Assembly: GCA_000583135.1 (NCBI GenBank)
Contig: JFBG01000004.1
Coordinates: 1 to 48,584, forward strand
Length of the DNA: 48,584 bases
Direction: 5' to 3'
Source of the DNA: Thioalkalivibrio sp. HK1
GTDB taxonomy: Bacteria; Pseudomonadota; Gammaproteobacteria; HK1
The notes below the pieces were generated by a model. It searched no databases and was not told the DNA's origin. It was given only the letters and a program-made list of their open reading frames with translations. Shown in pieces: positions 39,497 to 48,463 of the stretch. Both the position numbers and the translations under genes were made by a program. The stretch's first letter is position 1, and every line of letters begins with the position of its first letter.

Positions 39497-39545
39497 CCGG
39501 GGGCCAGCCGCCAAACCTGCGCGCACGGCAAGCCCCCGGTTTTTT
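39497..39545 (+). terminator. Terminator after the giant repeat gene
   Basis: CCGGGGGC (39497-39504) pairs with GCCCCCGG (39532-39539), followed by a run of six Ts. The large loop is itself GC-rich. It lies 43 bp after the stop codon. Confidence 0.8.
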
Positions 39546-39652
39546 ATCGATCCTGACAGCGTTATAGAAATCCTCGCTGCAATAGCCCTAGCAATCGAAC
39601 AGCATCCCGCCTCCCAAAAACCCAACGAAGACCTTGCCTAACCCCGTTCCCA

Positions 39653-40021
39653 TCATGCCGCCGAATCCCCATCCCTGAAAGCCCCCGACACCATCTCATC
39701 CAAAGCCTCGAAAAAATCCTTCGAAAGACCATCGAACGATCGCCCCTCGAACACCTCCCCGCCTTCCGAACCCCCATCGATCTCCACCACCCCGTCAGGC
39801 ATGATCTCGACCGCAAAACTCCAATCATCGATATCGAACTCCAACGAAACCCCACCATCAATGGTGGGAAAAATACGAAAAAGATCGGCAAGATCCGCCC
39901 GAGCGGAAATCAATTCCTTCGCCTGCAACAAAGCCAACTCAACAACCCGCTCCCCTTGGCCGTCCCCCAACCACCCTTTCTCGATCTCGGACAGTTCTTG
40001 CAGCCGCTCGATAGATCCCAT
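39653..40021 (-). CDS. Small acidic hypothetical protein
   Basis: 122 residues from the ATG at 40021, which has an AGGGGGG ribosome site; a GTG 36 bp upstream is possible but less likely. The N-terminal helix is SIERLQELSEIEKGWLGDGQGERV, then helix ELALLQAKELI, then paired strands FRIFPTIDGGVSLEFDIDDWSFAVEIMPDGVVEI. This GWL-G-GE...P-GG-x-EF/W layout recurs in unlinked small proteins next to mobile or defence genes; I cannot name a family. The C-terminus is Glu/Asp-rich. Function unknown. Confidence 0.7.
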   Translation of the reverse strand: MGSIERLQELSEIEKGWLGDGQGERVVELALLQAKELISARADLADLFRIFPTIDGGVSLEFDIDDWSFAVEIMPDGVVEIDGGSEGGEVFEGRSFDGLSKDFFEALDEMVSGAFRDGDSAA

Positions 40022-40443
40022 GAAAGACCCCCCTCTATTCGAGTTCTTCAAAGACACAGCGTAAGACTTGATTATAGGAGAGAGTCGATGCGCATCAACA
40101 GTGGATTACAATAGGATGCCAAATCCCCTATTTGCACGAGAAACAAGGATTTGCTTTTTGATTGTAGATGTATAAAAGTTATCGACAACATAAAACAATC
40201 ATTTAGGAAATACAAGGACTACCATAGCCCTTGATAGCCGATCCGATGCTACGAACACCGTTATCGAAATTTTCGAGCCAATCAGAAACGGTTTCGTGTC
40301 ACAATACAACAACCGCCGATCTTGATGCATAATGGTATATGATCTGCTTTCAAAAGATGCAAAGACAGGCTAGTAGGGATATCCGAGAGAAAACCGGATA
40401 TCCGGTCGATTCTTGCGTCTAGCCCATTTCCGTCGACGATGAG
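40022..40443. other. AT-rich region upstream of the ABC-3C pair
   Basis: About 420 bp with stops in all frames. The third (effector) component of an ABC-3C system would be expected near here but no coding remnant was recognised. The only element seen is the inverted repeat at 40377-40403. Confidence 0.5.
40377..40403. promoter_or_regulatory. Inverted repeat upstream of the ABC-3C pair
   Basis: GGATATCCG (40377-40385) and CGGATATCC (40395-40403) are perfect 9-bp arms with a 9-nt spacer; each arm also contains the palindrome GGATATCC. It lies 40 bp before the middle-component start. A plausible operator, or a hairpin. Confidence 0.5.
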
Positions 40444-40707
40444 ATGTTTTCAAGAAATCAGATGACCATTTTGCCGACCAAATATATTCCCTTGGATTTC
40501 TCCATCCTAGGAGTGGCGTCAATTATCGTGCAAGAAATTCAGCCCAACGACACCGTATCGACGCTTTGGGATCGGCTATCTACGGACGAACGGGTCCGGA
40601 CATTCAACCGATTCGCTGCCGCGCTCACGCTGCTTTTTGCAGTGAGAGCATTGGAGTTCGACGGTGGTGTGCTATGTTTGACTTCGTTGGGAAAAAAAGA
40701 GAAATGA
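40444..40707 (+). CDS. ABC-three-component system middle component
   Basis: 87 residues, or 81 from the Met at 40462. MTILPTKYIPLDFSILGVASIIVQEI followed by STLWDRL and FNRFAAALTLLFAVRALEFDGGVL is the layout of the small middle component (MC6-like) of ABC-3C systems, which couples the ATPase to an effector. Its stop overlaps the preferred ATPase start (ATGA at 40704-40707). Naming is by pattern recognition. Confidence 0.75.
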   Translation: MFSRNQMTILPTKYIPLDFSILGVASIIVQEIQPNDTVSTLWDRLSTDERVRTFNRFAAALTLLFAVRALEFDGGVLCLTSLGKKEK

Positions 40708-42395
40708 TCACGCAGATTCGATCCAATTTGGAAGATTTTCATGCTGTTGCTTTCAAATCCGGCATGAACATCTTTTTGGCAGACGCCGACAAGGATTGTG
40801 ATGAGAAAGCCAGCAAGAACGAATCGAGCAAAACGATCCTGATTCGGATTATCCATTTTTGCTTTGGCAGCGATATTGGGCGCGATAAGACTTTCGGTCA
40901 TCCGAAGGCAGATGGCATATCCTTTGGAATGACATTTATATGGAACGATCGCCCGATCATGGTTGATCGGAGAACGAACGAAAACACGGTGCTTGTTTCC
41001 AGGGAATTCTTGACAGGAATCGATGTCGAGGTGGTCGAACTGGAGGACGGACGCCTTCGACTATCCCTCGACGACTGGAAAATTGTTCTATCCGCACGAT
41101 TCGTGCCCGATGCCGAAATTTCGCCCGGTAGATTCTCGCCGTCATTTCAAGAGTTGCTGCAATATCTCATTCGCTCGGAAGAGGCTGCGTTCAACGATCC
41201 CTCGGTATCTTTTCAGGGGCAGCGGAGTCCGAGCAAACAATTGCTCACCTCGTTTCTTCTGGGACTGAACTGGAGTAAACAGCGAGAGATTCAGGATCGG
41301 GATAAAGATCGAAAACAATTGATCTTAGCCATAAAGTCCATCCAAGGCGCACAAAAATCGATAAACGAGCAGTTGATCGGAGATTTGGAGGCCGAGAGAA
41401 TTGCTCTTGAAAAGCGGATCGATCGCAATAGAGAAGAAGCGTCCCGTTTCAGGGTTCGAGATGACTACCGAGATATCGAGAACCAGTTGAATGAAGTCAG
41501 TCGCGAGTTGCATAACCATATCAACGAGAATCACAGTGATCAGAAATTGCTTGAATGTTGTCGACTCAGTACCAAGAGCGCCCCGGAAGCCCCGGCAGAA
41601 GATCCCGTGATCATACTCAAGGAAGCCGGTGCGATCTTCAAGGAAGAGACTCTTCGCTCCTTGGACGAAGTGTCCCGTTTTCACCGACAGGTATACAAGA
41701 ACCGCGGTGAATTTCTTCAATCGGAAATCGACAGACTCGATGCGGAGATCGCATCGCGCAATGCCCGCATCGATGACCTATCAGGTCGAAAACAGAGTTT
41801 GCTCGAGATCTTGCAATCGAGCGGAGCACTGGAAACGCTCGTGGAGTTGCGCAGAAATCTCAACGACCTCGAATCTCAAGTCGAGACACTCAAAGCCCGT
41901 ATCGACGAGAGAAAACGCTTCGATCGCCGAAAGGACGAGATCGCCCAAGAGATTCTCGGCATCAAAAAACTCCTGAAACGAGATCTGGATGACAGACGAG
42001 AAATCGTCGACGAAGCCATCGGCCTCTTTGAAGAATACATCCAAAAATTATACGGAGCCCCAGGAAAACTGGTAATCGATGTAAGTGACAAGAACCCGGG
42101 CTACCGATTCATCTTCAAAATCGATCGAGAAAGAATCACCGGAGCCAACCAAATACTCGTCTTCTGCTTCGACCTGATGATAGCAACCCTACGAGCGCGC
42201 CGAGGTCAGCCATTTACGACCTTGATCCACGACAGCTCATTCTTTGCTGATGTAGATCCAAGACAATACGAACGAGCACTGCAATTTGCTGCCACAACAT
42301 CCGAGTCCGAGGGCTTTCAATACATCTGCTGCATGAACGCAGGCGCACCACCTAACGCTCGTTTAGGAGATCTCAATCTCTATTGTAATTATTGA
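40704..42395 (+). CDS. DUF2326/RecN-like ABC ATPase of an ABC-3C system
   Basis: 563 residues from the ATG at 40704, chosen because it overlaps the upstream stop and matches the family start (ITQIRSNLEDFHAVAFKSGMNIFLAD); an in-frame ATG at 40674 is possible. SMC/RecN-like plan: N-terminal ATPase lobe, a central coiled coil (about residues 210-440) and a C-terminal lobe with signature-like ITGANQILVFCFDLMIA and Walker-B-region TTLIHDSSFFADVDPRQ, characteristic of DUF2326. The P-loop is odd: NESSKT where relatives have an NxxGKS/T motif, so the glycine before the lysine is missing. The gene ends inside the last codons of the convergent DUF262 gene (7-bp overlap). No effector gene is seen beside it. 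Confidence 0.82.
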   Translation: MITQIRSNLEDFHAVAFKSGMNIFLADADKDCDEKASKNESSKTILIRIIHFCFGSDIGRDKTFGHPKADGISFGMTFIWNDRPIMVDRRTNENTVLVSREFLTGIDVEVVELEDGRLRLSLDDWKIVLSARFVPDAEISPGRFSPSFQELLQYLIRSEEAAFNDPSVSFQGQRSPSKQLLTSFLLGLNWSKQREIQDRDKDRKQLILAIKSIQGAQKSINEQLIGDLEAERIALEKRIDRNREEASRFRVRDDYRDIENQLNEVSRELHNHINENHSDQKLLECCRLSTKSAPEAPAEDPVIILKEAGAIFKEETLRSLDEVSRFHRQVYKNRGEFLQSEIDRLDAEIASRNARIDDLSGRKQSLLEILQSSGALETLVELRRNLNDLESQVETLKARIDERKRFDRRKDEIAQEILGIKKLLKRDLDDRREIVDEAIGLFEEYIQKLYGAPGKLVIDVSDKNPGYRFIFKIDRERITGANQILVFCFDLMIATLRARRGQPFTTLIHDSSFFADVDPRQYERALQFAATTSESEGFQYICCMNAGAPPNARLGDLNLYCNY

Positions 42396-44080
42396 GGATC
42401 AATGCCCCATAAATCCACGGCTTTTGCTTTCAACTCTTCATGACGCTTCTTGAGGGCTTCTAAATTCCACTCTGATTTGAGACATAGATCTTTTGTCATA
42501 TTAAAGGAACTCTTTCGATTGGAATATTCGTATGCTTCTTTCTTTTTATCAAAAGGACTATTTTGGGCAATTCCGTTTTTTCTTCTGCTAAGCAGAGTCA
42601 AATTTCCAAGAGTATTGCAAAGCTCTTGATGCTCTTCTTCGTTAAATCTAGTTGTCCAATAGTCTTGATTGTTGATTTTTTGAGGAAGAATATGCTCGAT
42701 AGTGATTCGCCCTTTATAATTTCTTTCTACATTTTCATCTTCGTAAGTTTCATCCAATTTGAGCAAAATAGATTTGACTAGATTGATAATTCTAGGACGA
42801 GATCCATCGTAAAACTTCGATTTATCGAGAACTTTATCGAAGGGTTGTTTTATATTATTTTCGACAGATAAGTCTCTAACGCAGCTCATAACGCTCTCGA
42901 TAGATGCGTCCTCTTTATTAATGGCCTCTACAGCATAGTACCGAACGGATTCTCGCTGACTTTTATGCTCATCTCGAAGCCATGCTTGAACATAGGCGCG
43001 TTGAAATAAATCGATAAACTGATCAAATTCATACGAGGTGGCGGATGAAAATTTCTTTCTAAACGCCATAAATGCAGGAAGCCACTCGTCTTTTGTTCCT
43101 ATCTCTTCTAGAAATTTCATGATTCGGGATGAAGTGGCATCATTGGCTAAAATCTCGCTATGTAAATCTGCTGATTTAGCAAGAGAATCAGATACTTCAA
43201 TCGCAGTAGATGAAGCATGATCATTTTTCTTCAGGCGATCGGTGTAGTATGAATAAATTTTCGATTTGACCCGGTTTCGATCTTTTTTCTCAGAGCTGGC
43301 ATTCAGTCTCAAAAAAGCATCTATGCTATCAATGCCAATATTTTCCTCAATGGTTTTCCAGTTTTCTTCTACTCGTTGAGAATCTGTTACGCTAGAAGTA
43401 ACTTTTTCTAATAGAGTATTCTTGATCAAGTCTGCATCACTTAAGGGTTGCCCGCGATGATTTAGAACATGGAACATTCTAAAGGATGATTCTCTATCAT
43501 CAACCTCAACAAATACAACATATACCTTTCGTGCAAGATGTGCTGCCAGTTTTCTCAGTGAAAGTGATTTTTTCTCTTTCAGCTCCTCTAGAAATTTGGA
43601 AATAGCACCTGCATTATTTCGAAAAACTTTTTCGGTATCTGTATCTTTTTCCGGTTTTTGCACAATCGCATCATTCGACATTTGATCTTTATAGAATTTC
43701 CCCTCTTTGTCTCTTACATTGATAACAGGTCGATCTAATTTATTTTCAGAAAGAGAATCTTTGTACAAATACATTCTTCTTAGCTCAGACCTTAAGTCAC
43801 TGTCTTCAATAATTTTTACTAACTCTTTCAAAATCAAAGTAAGAGTGATAAGACGTTGTTGACCATCAACCACTTCAAAATGATTGTCATTTTGAATGCA
43901 AATTAATCCACCGATATAATATTCTTTCTGCTCCTCTATGCAGCTATCATAAATATCGCGAATAAGTTCCACCGCTTGATCTTTATCCCATACGTATGGG
44001 CGTTGATAAGGTGGAATTAGATATTGCTTTCCCCCTAAATGAGTTAGAATATCTTCTACACTTTTAATCTCGGCTTTCAT
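42389..44080 (-). CDS. GmrSD-like DUF262/DUF1524 nuclease
   Basis: 563 residues. N-terminal DUF262 (ParB/Srx-like NTPase fold): YLIPPYQRPYVW at 20-31 and VDGQQRLITLTL from 71. C-terminal DUF1524 HNH-type nuclease: IEHILPQ ... LGNLTLLSRRKNGIAQNSPFDKKK. This pairing is typical of modification-dependent (type IV) restriction enzymes of the GmrSD type and of related antiphage proteins. An excellent ribosome site (GGAGGT) precedes the start. AT-rich, placed at the right end of the defence island, and converging on the ABC-3C ATPase gene. Confidence 0.88.
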   Translation of the reverse strand: MKAEIKSVEDILTHLGGKQYLIPPYQRPYVWDKDQAVELIRDIYDSCIEEQKEYYIGGLICIQNDNHFEVVDGQQRLITLTLILKELVKIIEDSDLRSELRRMYLYKDSLSENKLDRPVINVRDKEGKFYKDQMSNDAIVQKPEKDTDTEKVFRNNAGAISKFLEELKEKKSLSLRKLAAHLARKVYVVFVEVDDRESSFRMFHVLNHRGQPLSDADLIKNTLLEKVTSSVTDSQRVEENWKTIEENIGIDSIDAFLRLNASSEKKDRNRVKSKIYSYYTDRLKKNDHASSTAIEVSDSLAKSADLHSEILANDATSSRIMKFLEEIGTKDEWLPAFMAFRKKFSSATSYEFDQFIDLFQRAYVQAWLRDEHKSQRESVRYYAVEAINKEDASIESVMSCVRDLSVENNIKQPFDKVLDKSKFYDGSRPRIINLVKSILLKLDETYEDENVERNYKGRITIEHILPQKINNQDYWTTRFNEEEHQELCNTLGNLTLLSRRKNGIAQNSPFDKKKEAYEYSNRKSSFNMTKDLCLKSEWNLEALKKRHEELKAKAVDLWGIDPQ

Positions 44081-44193
44081 CGGTCACCTCCAAGGGTGTT
44101 TTTGGATTCGTTATCGAGCACGATCGGCTACATCGTATTTTTTCACCGCTCGATCACTAATCATCATCAGCTGACATACTGAAGATGTTTTTC

Positions 44194-44231
44194 AAAGCAG
44201 GGCGGCGGGTTTTGGTCCGCCGCCCTGCTTT
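44194..44231 (-). terminator. Strong hairpin after the alcohol dehydrogenase gene
   Basis: A perfect 15-bp stem (AAAGCAGGGCGGCGG at 44194-44208 with its complement at 44217-44231) and an 8-nt loop, 15 bp after the stop codon. On the minus strand it is followed by GAAAAAC rather than a long T run. Confidence 0.7.
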
Positions 44232-44245
44232 GGTGGGTGCATCTC

Positions 44246-45343
44246 TCAGTCGAAGAGGATGACGCTGCGGGCGACGTCGCCGGCGGCGAGGGTTTGGTAG
44301 GCCTCGTTGATTTCGTCGAGGCGCCAGGTGCGGCTGATCATGGGGTCGATTTTGAGGCGGCCTCTCATGTAGAGGTCGGTCAGTTTGGGGAGGTCGACCC
44401 AAGGGCGGGCGGAGCCGTACCATGAGCCGACGATGGCTCTTTCGGTGCGGGGTAGGGAGAGGGCGTTGATTTCGATGATGTCGTTTTCCGGGGCCATGCC
44501 GACGATGACGGTGGTGCCGCCGATGCGACACATTTCGTAGGCTTGGATGATCGTTTTCGGATTGCCGATGACCTCGAAGGCGTAATCGACGCCGCCTTTG
44601 GTCAGCTCTCGAACGCGGGCCACGGCGTCGCCGTTGCCGGCGTTGATGAGGTCGGTGGCTCCGAATTCTTTGGCGTATTCGAGTTTGTTATCGAGCAGGT
44701 CGACGGCGATGATGCGATCCGCACCGGCCAGCAGCGCTCCTTGGATGGTATTGAGGCCGACTCCGCCGCATCCGATCACCGCGACATCGCTGCCGGCTTC
44801 GATCCGGGCGGTATTGGTGACGGCGCCCAAGCCGGTCATGACCGAGCAGCCGATCAGGCAGGCTTTGTCCAAGGGCATGTCGGAGCGGATCGGTACCGCC
44901 CCCGATTCGGGGACCACCGCGTATTCGGCGAAGCAGGCGGTGCGGGTCATGTGGTGGATATCCTGACCGTTGCGATGCAGGCGGACGGTGCCGTCGAACA
45001 TGAATACCCGGCCGGCCTCGATGCCGTCGCAGAGCACGGGGCGTCCGACGATGCAATGATCGCAGTGGCCGCAGTTGGCGCGGAAGTTGAGAATGACATG
45101 ATCGCCCGGGGAAAGTCGGGTCACTCCGGCCCCCACCTTCTCGACGATCCCGGCGCCCTCGTGTCCCAGGACGACCGGTTTGGGCATCGACCATTCGCCT
45201 TTCATGACGTGGTAGTCGGAATAGCACACCCCGGCGGCGGCGATGCGTACGAGGACTTCGCCGTCTTTCGGATCGTCGAGTTCGACCGTTTCGATCGCAA
45301 GGGGTTTGTTGGCTTCGTAGAGAACCGCTGCCTTCATTTCCAT
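44246..45343 (-). CDS. Zinc-dependent alcohol dehydrogenase (MDR family)
   Basis: 365 residues, medium-chain dehydrogenase. Catalytic zinc ligands C40 and H61-E62 (GVCYSDYH, GHEGAG), structural zinc Cys at 91, 94, 97 and 105 (CGHCDHCIVGRPVLC), and Rossmann motif GCGGVGLNTIQGA. It resembles class III-like and NDMA-dependent dehydrogenases, so substrates could be alcohols, aldehydes or formaldehyde adducts; not decided. GGAAAA precedes the start. TrpB2-like gene is 75 bp upstream on the same strand, so possibly cotranscribed. Confidence 0.9.
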   Translation of the reverse strand: MEMKAAVLYEANKPLAIETVELDDPKDGEVLVRIAAAGVCYSDYHVMKGEWSMPKPVVLGHEGAGIVEKVGAGVTRLSPGDHVILNFRANCGHCDHCIVGRPVLCDGIEAGRVFMFDGTVRLHRNGQDIHHMTRTACFAEYAVVPESGAVPIRSDMPLDKACLIGCSVMTGLGAVTNTARIEAGSDVAVIGCGGVGLNTIQGALLAGADRIIAVDLLDNKLEYAKEFGATDLINAGNGDAVARVRELTKGGVDYAFEVIGNPKTIIQAYEMCRIGGTTVIVGMAPENDIIEINALSLPRTERAIVGSWYGSARPWVDLPKLTDLYMRGRLKIDPMISRTWRLDEINEAYQTLAAGDVARSVILFD

Positions 45344-45418
45344 CGGCTTTTCCTTTGTGTGTGGATATTCAAGTGATCAAGGGTGGGGGTGGATGGGCGC
45401 GCGCAATGATCAGGCTTT

Positions 45419-46780
45419 CTAGCTCGCCGCCGGAAGTCCGGCAAGGGCCATCGCCACCTCGCTTTCGTCGTATCGCTCTTCCGGCAAGCGGCCGGCGTGG
45501 TAATCGATATACGCTTGCATGTCGAAGTGGCCGTGTCCGCAAAGGTTGAAGAGGATGGCTCGGCTTGCGCCCTCTTCCTTGCAGCGATTGGCCTCGGCGA
45601 TGACCGCTTTGATCGCATGGTTGGCTTCCGGAGCGGGGATGATGTGCTCGCAGCGGGCAAAGAGCGTCCCCGCCTCGAAGCATTCGATCTGGGTGAAGGA
45701 CACCGGCTCCACGAGCCCCAAGTCCACGCAGTGGCTGACCAGCGGCGCCATGCCGTGATAGCGAAGCCCGCCGGCATGAAAGCCCGAAGGGACGAATGCG
45801 GAGCCCAAGGTGTGCATCTTGACCAAGGGGGTCAGCTGCGCGGTATCCCCGAAATCGTAGGTGTAGCGGCCTCGGGTCAATGAGGGGCAGGCGGCGGGTT
45901 CCGCCGCCACCGCTTTGATATCGGGACCGCCGCGCAATTTGCGACCGATGAAGGGGAATGCGATGCCCGCGAAGTTGCTTCCCCCGCCGGTGCAGCCGAC
46001 CACGATATCGGGGTAGTCGTCGACTTGCTCGAACTGGGCGATGGCTTCCGAGCCGATCACGCTTTGATGCATCAGCACATGATTGAGAACGCTGCCCAAG
46101 GCGTAGTTCGTGCCTTCGTTCGAAGCCGCCTCCTCCACCGCTTCGCTGATGGCGATCCCCAATGAGCCGGTGCTTTCGGGATTGGCTTCGAGCACCGCCC
46201 GCCCGGCGGCGGTCTCGGGGCTCGGGCTTGCGATGCAGGTCGCTCCGTAGGTTTGCATCATCGCCTTGCGATAGGGTTTTTGGTCGAAACTCACCCGCAC
46301 CATATAGACCTTGATTTCGAGCCCGAACAGGGCGCCGGCATGGGAAAGCGAAGAGCCCCACTGTCCGGCACCGGTTTCGGTGGTGATGCGGCGAATCCCC
46401 GCCTCGCGGTTATAGAAGGCTTGGGGGATCGCGGTATTGGGTTTGTGGCTGCCCGCCGGGCTCGTTCCTTCGTACTTGTAGTAAATCCGAGCGGGGGTGT
46501 CGAGGGCGCGCTCCAAGCCTCTTGCCCGATATAAAGGGGTCGGCCGCCATGCGCGGTAGGCATCGCGCACCGGGAGCGGGATTTCGATATCGCGCTCGGT
46601 GGAGACTTCCTGGGCGATCAACGACATCGGAAACAGGGGGGCGAGATCATCCGGCCCGATCGGTTGTTTGGTGCCCGGATGCAAAGGCGGGGATAGCGGG
46701 CTCGGCAAGTCCGCTTGCAGGTTGTACCAATGGGAGGGGATTGCCTCCTCGCCGAGGGTGATTTTGATGCGATCGCTCAT
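45419..46780 (-). CDS. trpB2: TrpB2-type tryptophan synthase beta-like PLP enzyme
   Basis: 453 residues. PLP lysine K113 in GTSPAGSHKPNTA, phosphate-binding glycine loop VGCTGGGSNFAG, and TETGAGQWGSSLSHAGALFGL. Length and the N-terminal stretch (YNLQADLPSPLSPPLHPGT) mark the TrpB2 subfamily, which makes tryptophan from serine and indole without TrpA or acts in related lyase reactions. No trp genes are adjacent, so a salvage or side role is likely. It may be cotranscribed with the downstream dehydrogenase. Confidence 0.92.
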   Translation of the reverse strand: MSDRIKITLGEEAIPSHWYNLQADLPSPLSPPLHPGTKQPIGPDDLAPLFPMSLIAQEVSTERDIEIPLPVRDAYRAWRPTPLYRARGLERALDTPARIYYKYEGTSPAGSHKPNTAIPQAFYNREAGIRRITTETGAGQWGSSLSHAGALFGLEIKVYMVRVSFDQKPYRKAMMQTYGATCIASPSPETAAGRAVLEANPESTGSLGIAISEAVEEAASNEGTNYALGSVLNHVLMHQSVIGSEAIAQFEQVDDYPDIVVGCTGGGSNFAGIAFPFIGRKLRGGPDIKAVAAEPAACPSLTRGRYTYDFGDTAQLTPLVKMHTLGSAFVPSGFHAGGLRYHGMAPLVSHCVDLGLVEPVSFTQIECFEAGTLFARCEHIIPAPEANHAIKAVIAEANRCKEEGASRAILFNLCGHGHFDMQAYIDYHAGRLPEERYDESEVAMALAGLPAAS

Positions 46781-47186
46781 CGGGCTCTCTCTTTGGATCT
46801 TATTTTATGGTCGGCGGAATTGACGGGGCTTTCTCGGCATTTCGAACCCCTGATCGTGCGCAAGCCCCGCCCGAGATGGTCAGGCGGGATTTGGTAGCAT
46901 AATGCAAGAGTCGGTGCTATGGATGATCGAGGCTTCGGCTTGGCTTCGACGATCGTTCGTATTCGTACCAAAACTTGATGCGTATCAAGACCCGATGGTC
47001 TATCCGAGTCCGATCGCTGCCCGAACGCTTTAACCGCATCGCATAACCAAGATGCCGATAGCGAAGTCCCGGATGCCCGACACCGAATGCTCGACACAAG
47101 GGATGAAGCCTTGAACGATTCCAAGGGCTTCTCGTTCGTCTACCCGATAAAAAGGAATCGACCCGCCATTTCGAGGATCGAAGAAG
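46781..47186. other. Divergent intergenic region
   Basis: 406 bp between trpB2 (minus) and xylF (plus). No gene, hairpin terminator or clear promoter pair could be supported; a CATAAT around 46899 is too isolated to call. Confidence 0.5.
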
Positions 47187-48254
47187 ATGAAAACCCCCAT
47201 TCGGTTGTTGATGTCGATGGTCGTCGCCGTCATGACCATCGCCGGGGCGAATGCCGTTTTCGCCCAATCGGGCTATGTGCCCTTGCTGCTGCCGGAGAAT
47301 GTCAATCCGCGCTGGGAAAGTCAGGACGCCGCGTTTTTCGTCAAACACATGAAGGCGATGGCTCCGGATGTCGAGGTGGAGGTGCTCAACGCCAACAACG
47401 ATACCGCGACCCAGCAGCGCCAAGCGGAGCAGGCCCTTTCGAGAGGCGCCAAGGTGTTGGTGGTGATCCCCATCGACGGCGAGGCGGCGGCGATCATCGC
47501 CGATATGGCCGCCGAGGAGAATGTACCGACCATCGCCTACGACCGGATGATCCAGTCCGTCAATACCAGTTTTTGGGTGCAGGCGGATCTGCGGGCATCG
47601 GGGCGCGCCCAAGCGGCGCATATCGTGGCCAACACCAAGACCGGCGATACCCTGGTGATGCTCAAAGGCTCGCCCACCGATCCCAATGCGCCGACGATCT
47701 ACCACGGTCAGATGGATGTTCTCCAACCCCTTTTCGATTCCGGGGAGCGGATCTTGGGCTACGAGAATTGGACCCAAGGCTGGGATCCGGCCATCGCCCG
47801 CCGTTCGATGGATCAGGCGCTGACCAAGCTCAACAACAATGTGCAGGGGGTCGTTTCGTCCAACGACGGCAATGCGGGCGCCGCCATCGCCTCTCTCGCC
47901 GAGCAGGGATTGGCGGGCAAGGTGCCGGTCAGCGGTCTCGATTGCACCGTCGCCGCCTTGCAGTTGATGCTTTTGGGGCAGCAGACCCAAAGCGTATGGC
48001 GCGATTTCAATTTGATGATGGAGGCCACGGCGAAGGCGGTGGTGGCGCTGATCAACGGTGATTCGCTCGATGGCATCGTGGTCGGAACGTCGCCGAAAAA
48101 TTCCGCCGGGAAGGAGGTTCCGATGGTCCCCGTCGGCTTTTACAACGCGGTCGGCGAGAAGGGCGTGCGTTATGTGATCGATAACGATTCGTCCATCTCC
48201 AAAGCCGATGTCTGCAAGGGCGAAGCGGCGAAGACGAACTTCTGCAAATCGTGA
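47187..48254 (+). CDS. xylF: XylF-like periplasmic sugar-binding protein
   Basis: 355 residues. Signal peptide [26 protein letters not shown]. Type I periplasmic-binding fold with [64 protein letters not shown] and [16 protein letters not shown], all typical of D-xylose binding proteins of CUT2-type ABC importers. Substrate xylose is likely but related pentoses cannot be excluded. The ATPase gene begins at its stop codon. Confidence 0.92.
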   Translation: MKTPIRLLMSMVVAVMTIAGANAVFAQSGYVPLLLPENVNPRWESQDAAFFVKHMKAMAPDVEVEVLNANNDTATQQRQAEQALSRGAKVLVVIPIDGEAAAIIADMAAEENVPTIAYDRMIQSVNTSFWVQADLRASGRAQAAHIVANTKTGDTLVMLKGSPTDPNAPTIYHGQMDVLQPLFDSGERILGYENWTQGWDPAIARRSMDQALTKLNNNVQGVVSSNDGNAGAAIASLAEQGLAGKVPVSGLDCTVAALQLMLLGQQTQSVWRDFNLMMEATAKAVVALINGDSLDGIVVGTSPKNSAGKEVPMVPVGFYNAVGEKGVRYVIDNDSSISKADVCKGEAAKTNFCKS

Positions 48255-48463
48255 GCTCCGAGGCGGTGAAGGTGTCGTCGTCCCGGGACTCGGTGCCCGG
48301 GGCGGCGGCGCCCCATTTGCAGGCGAAGGGTATCGTCAAGCATTTCGGGGCGGTGCAGGCGCTGCGCGGGGCGGATTTGGAAGTCAGGCGTGGGGAGGTC
48401 ATGGGGCTGGTCGGGGATAACGGGGCCGGCAAATCGACACTGATGAAAATCATCGCCGGGGTC
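48251..48463 (+). CDS. xylG: Sugar ABC transporter ATP-binding protein, 5' part only
   Basis: GTG start overlapping the xylF stop (GTGA). After about 20 polar residues it reads [49 protein letters not shown], the first ABC cassette of a XylG-like importer ATPase with its Walker A. The true sequence is trustworthy only to about 48463; beyond that the window is the reverse complement of itself, so the frame that continues to the end (48584) does not encode the real protein. Confidence 0.85.
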
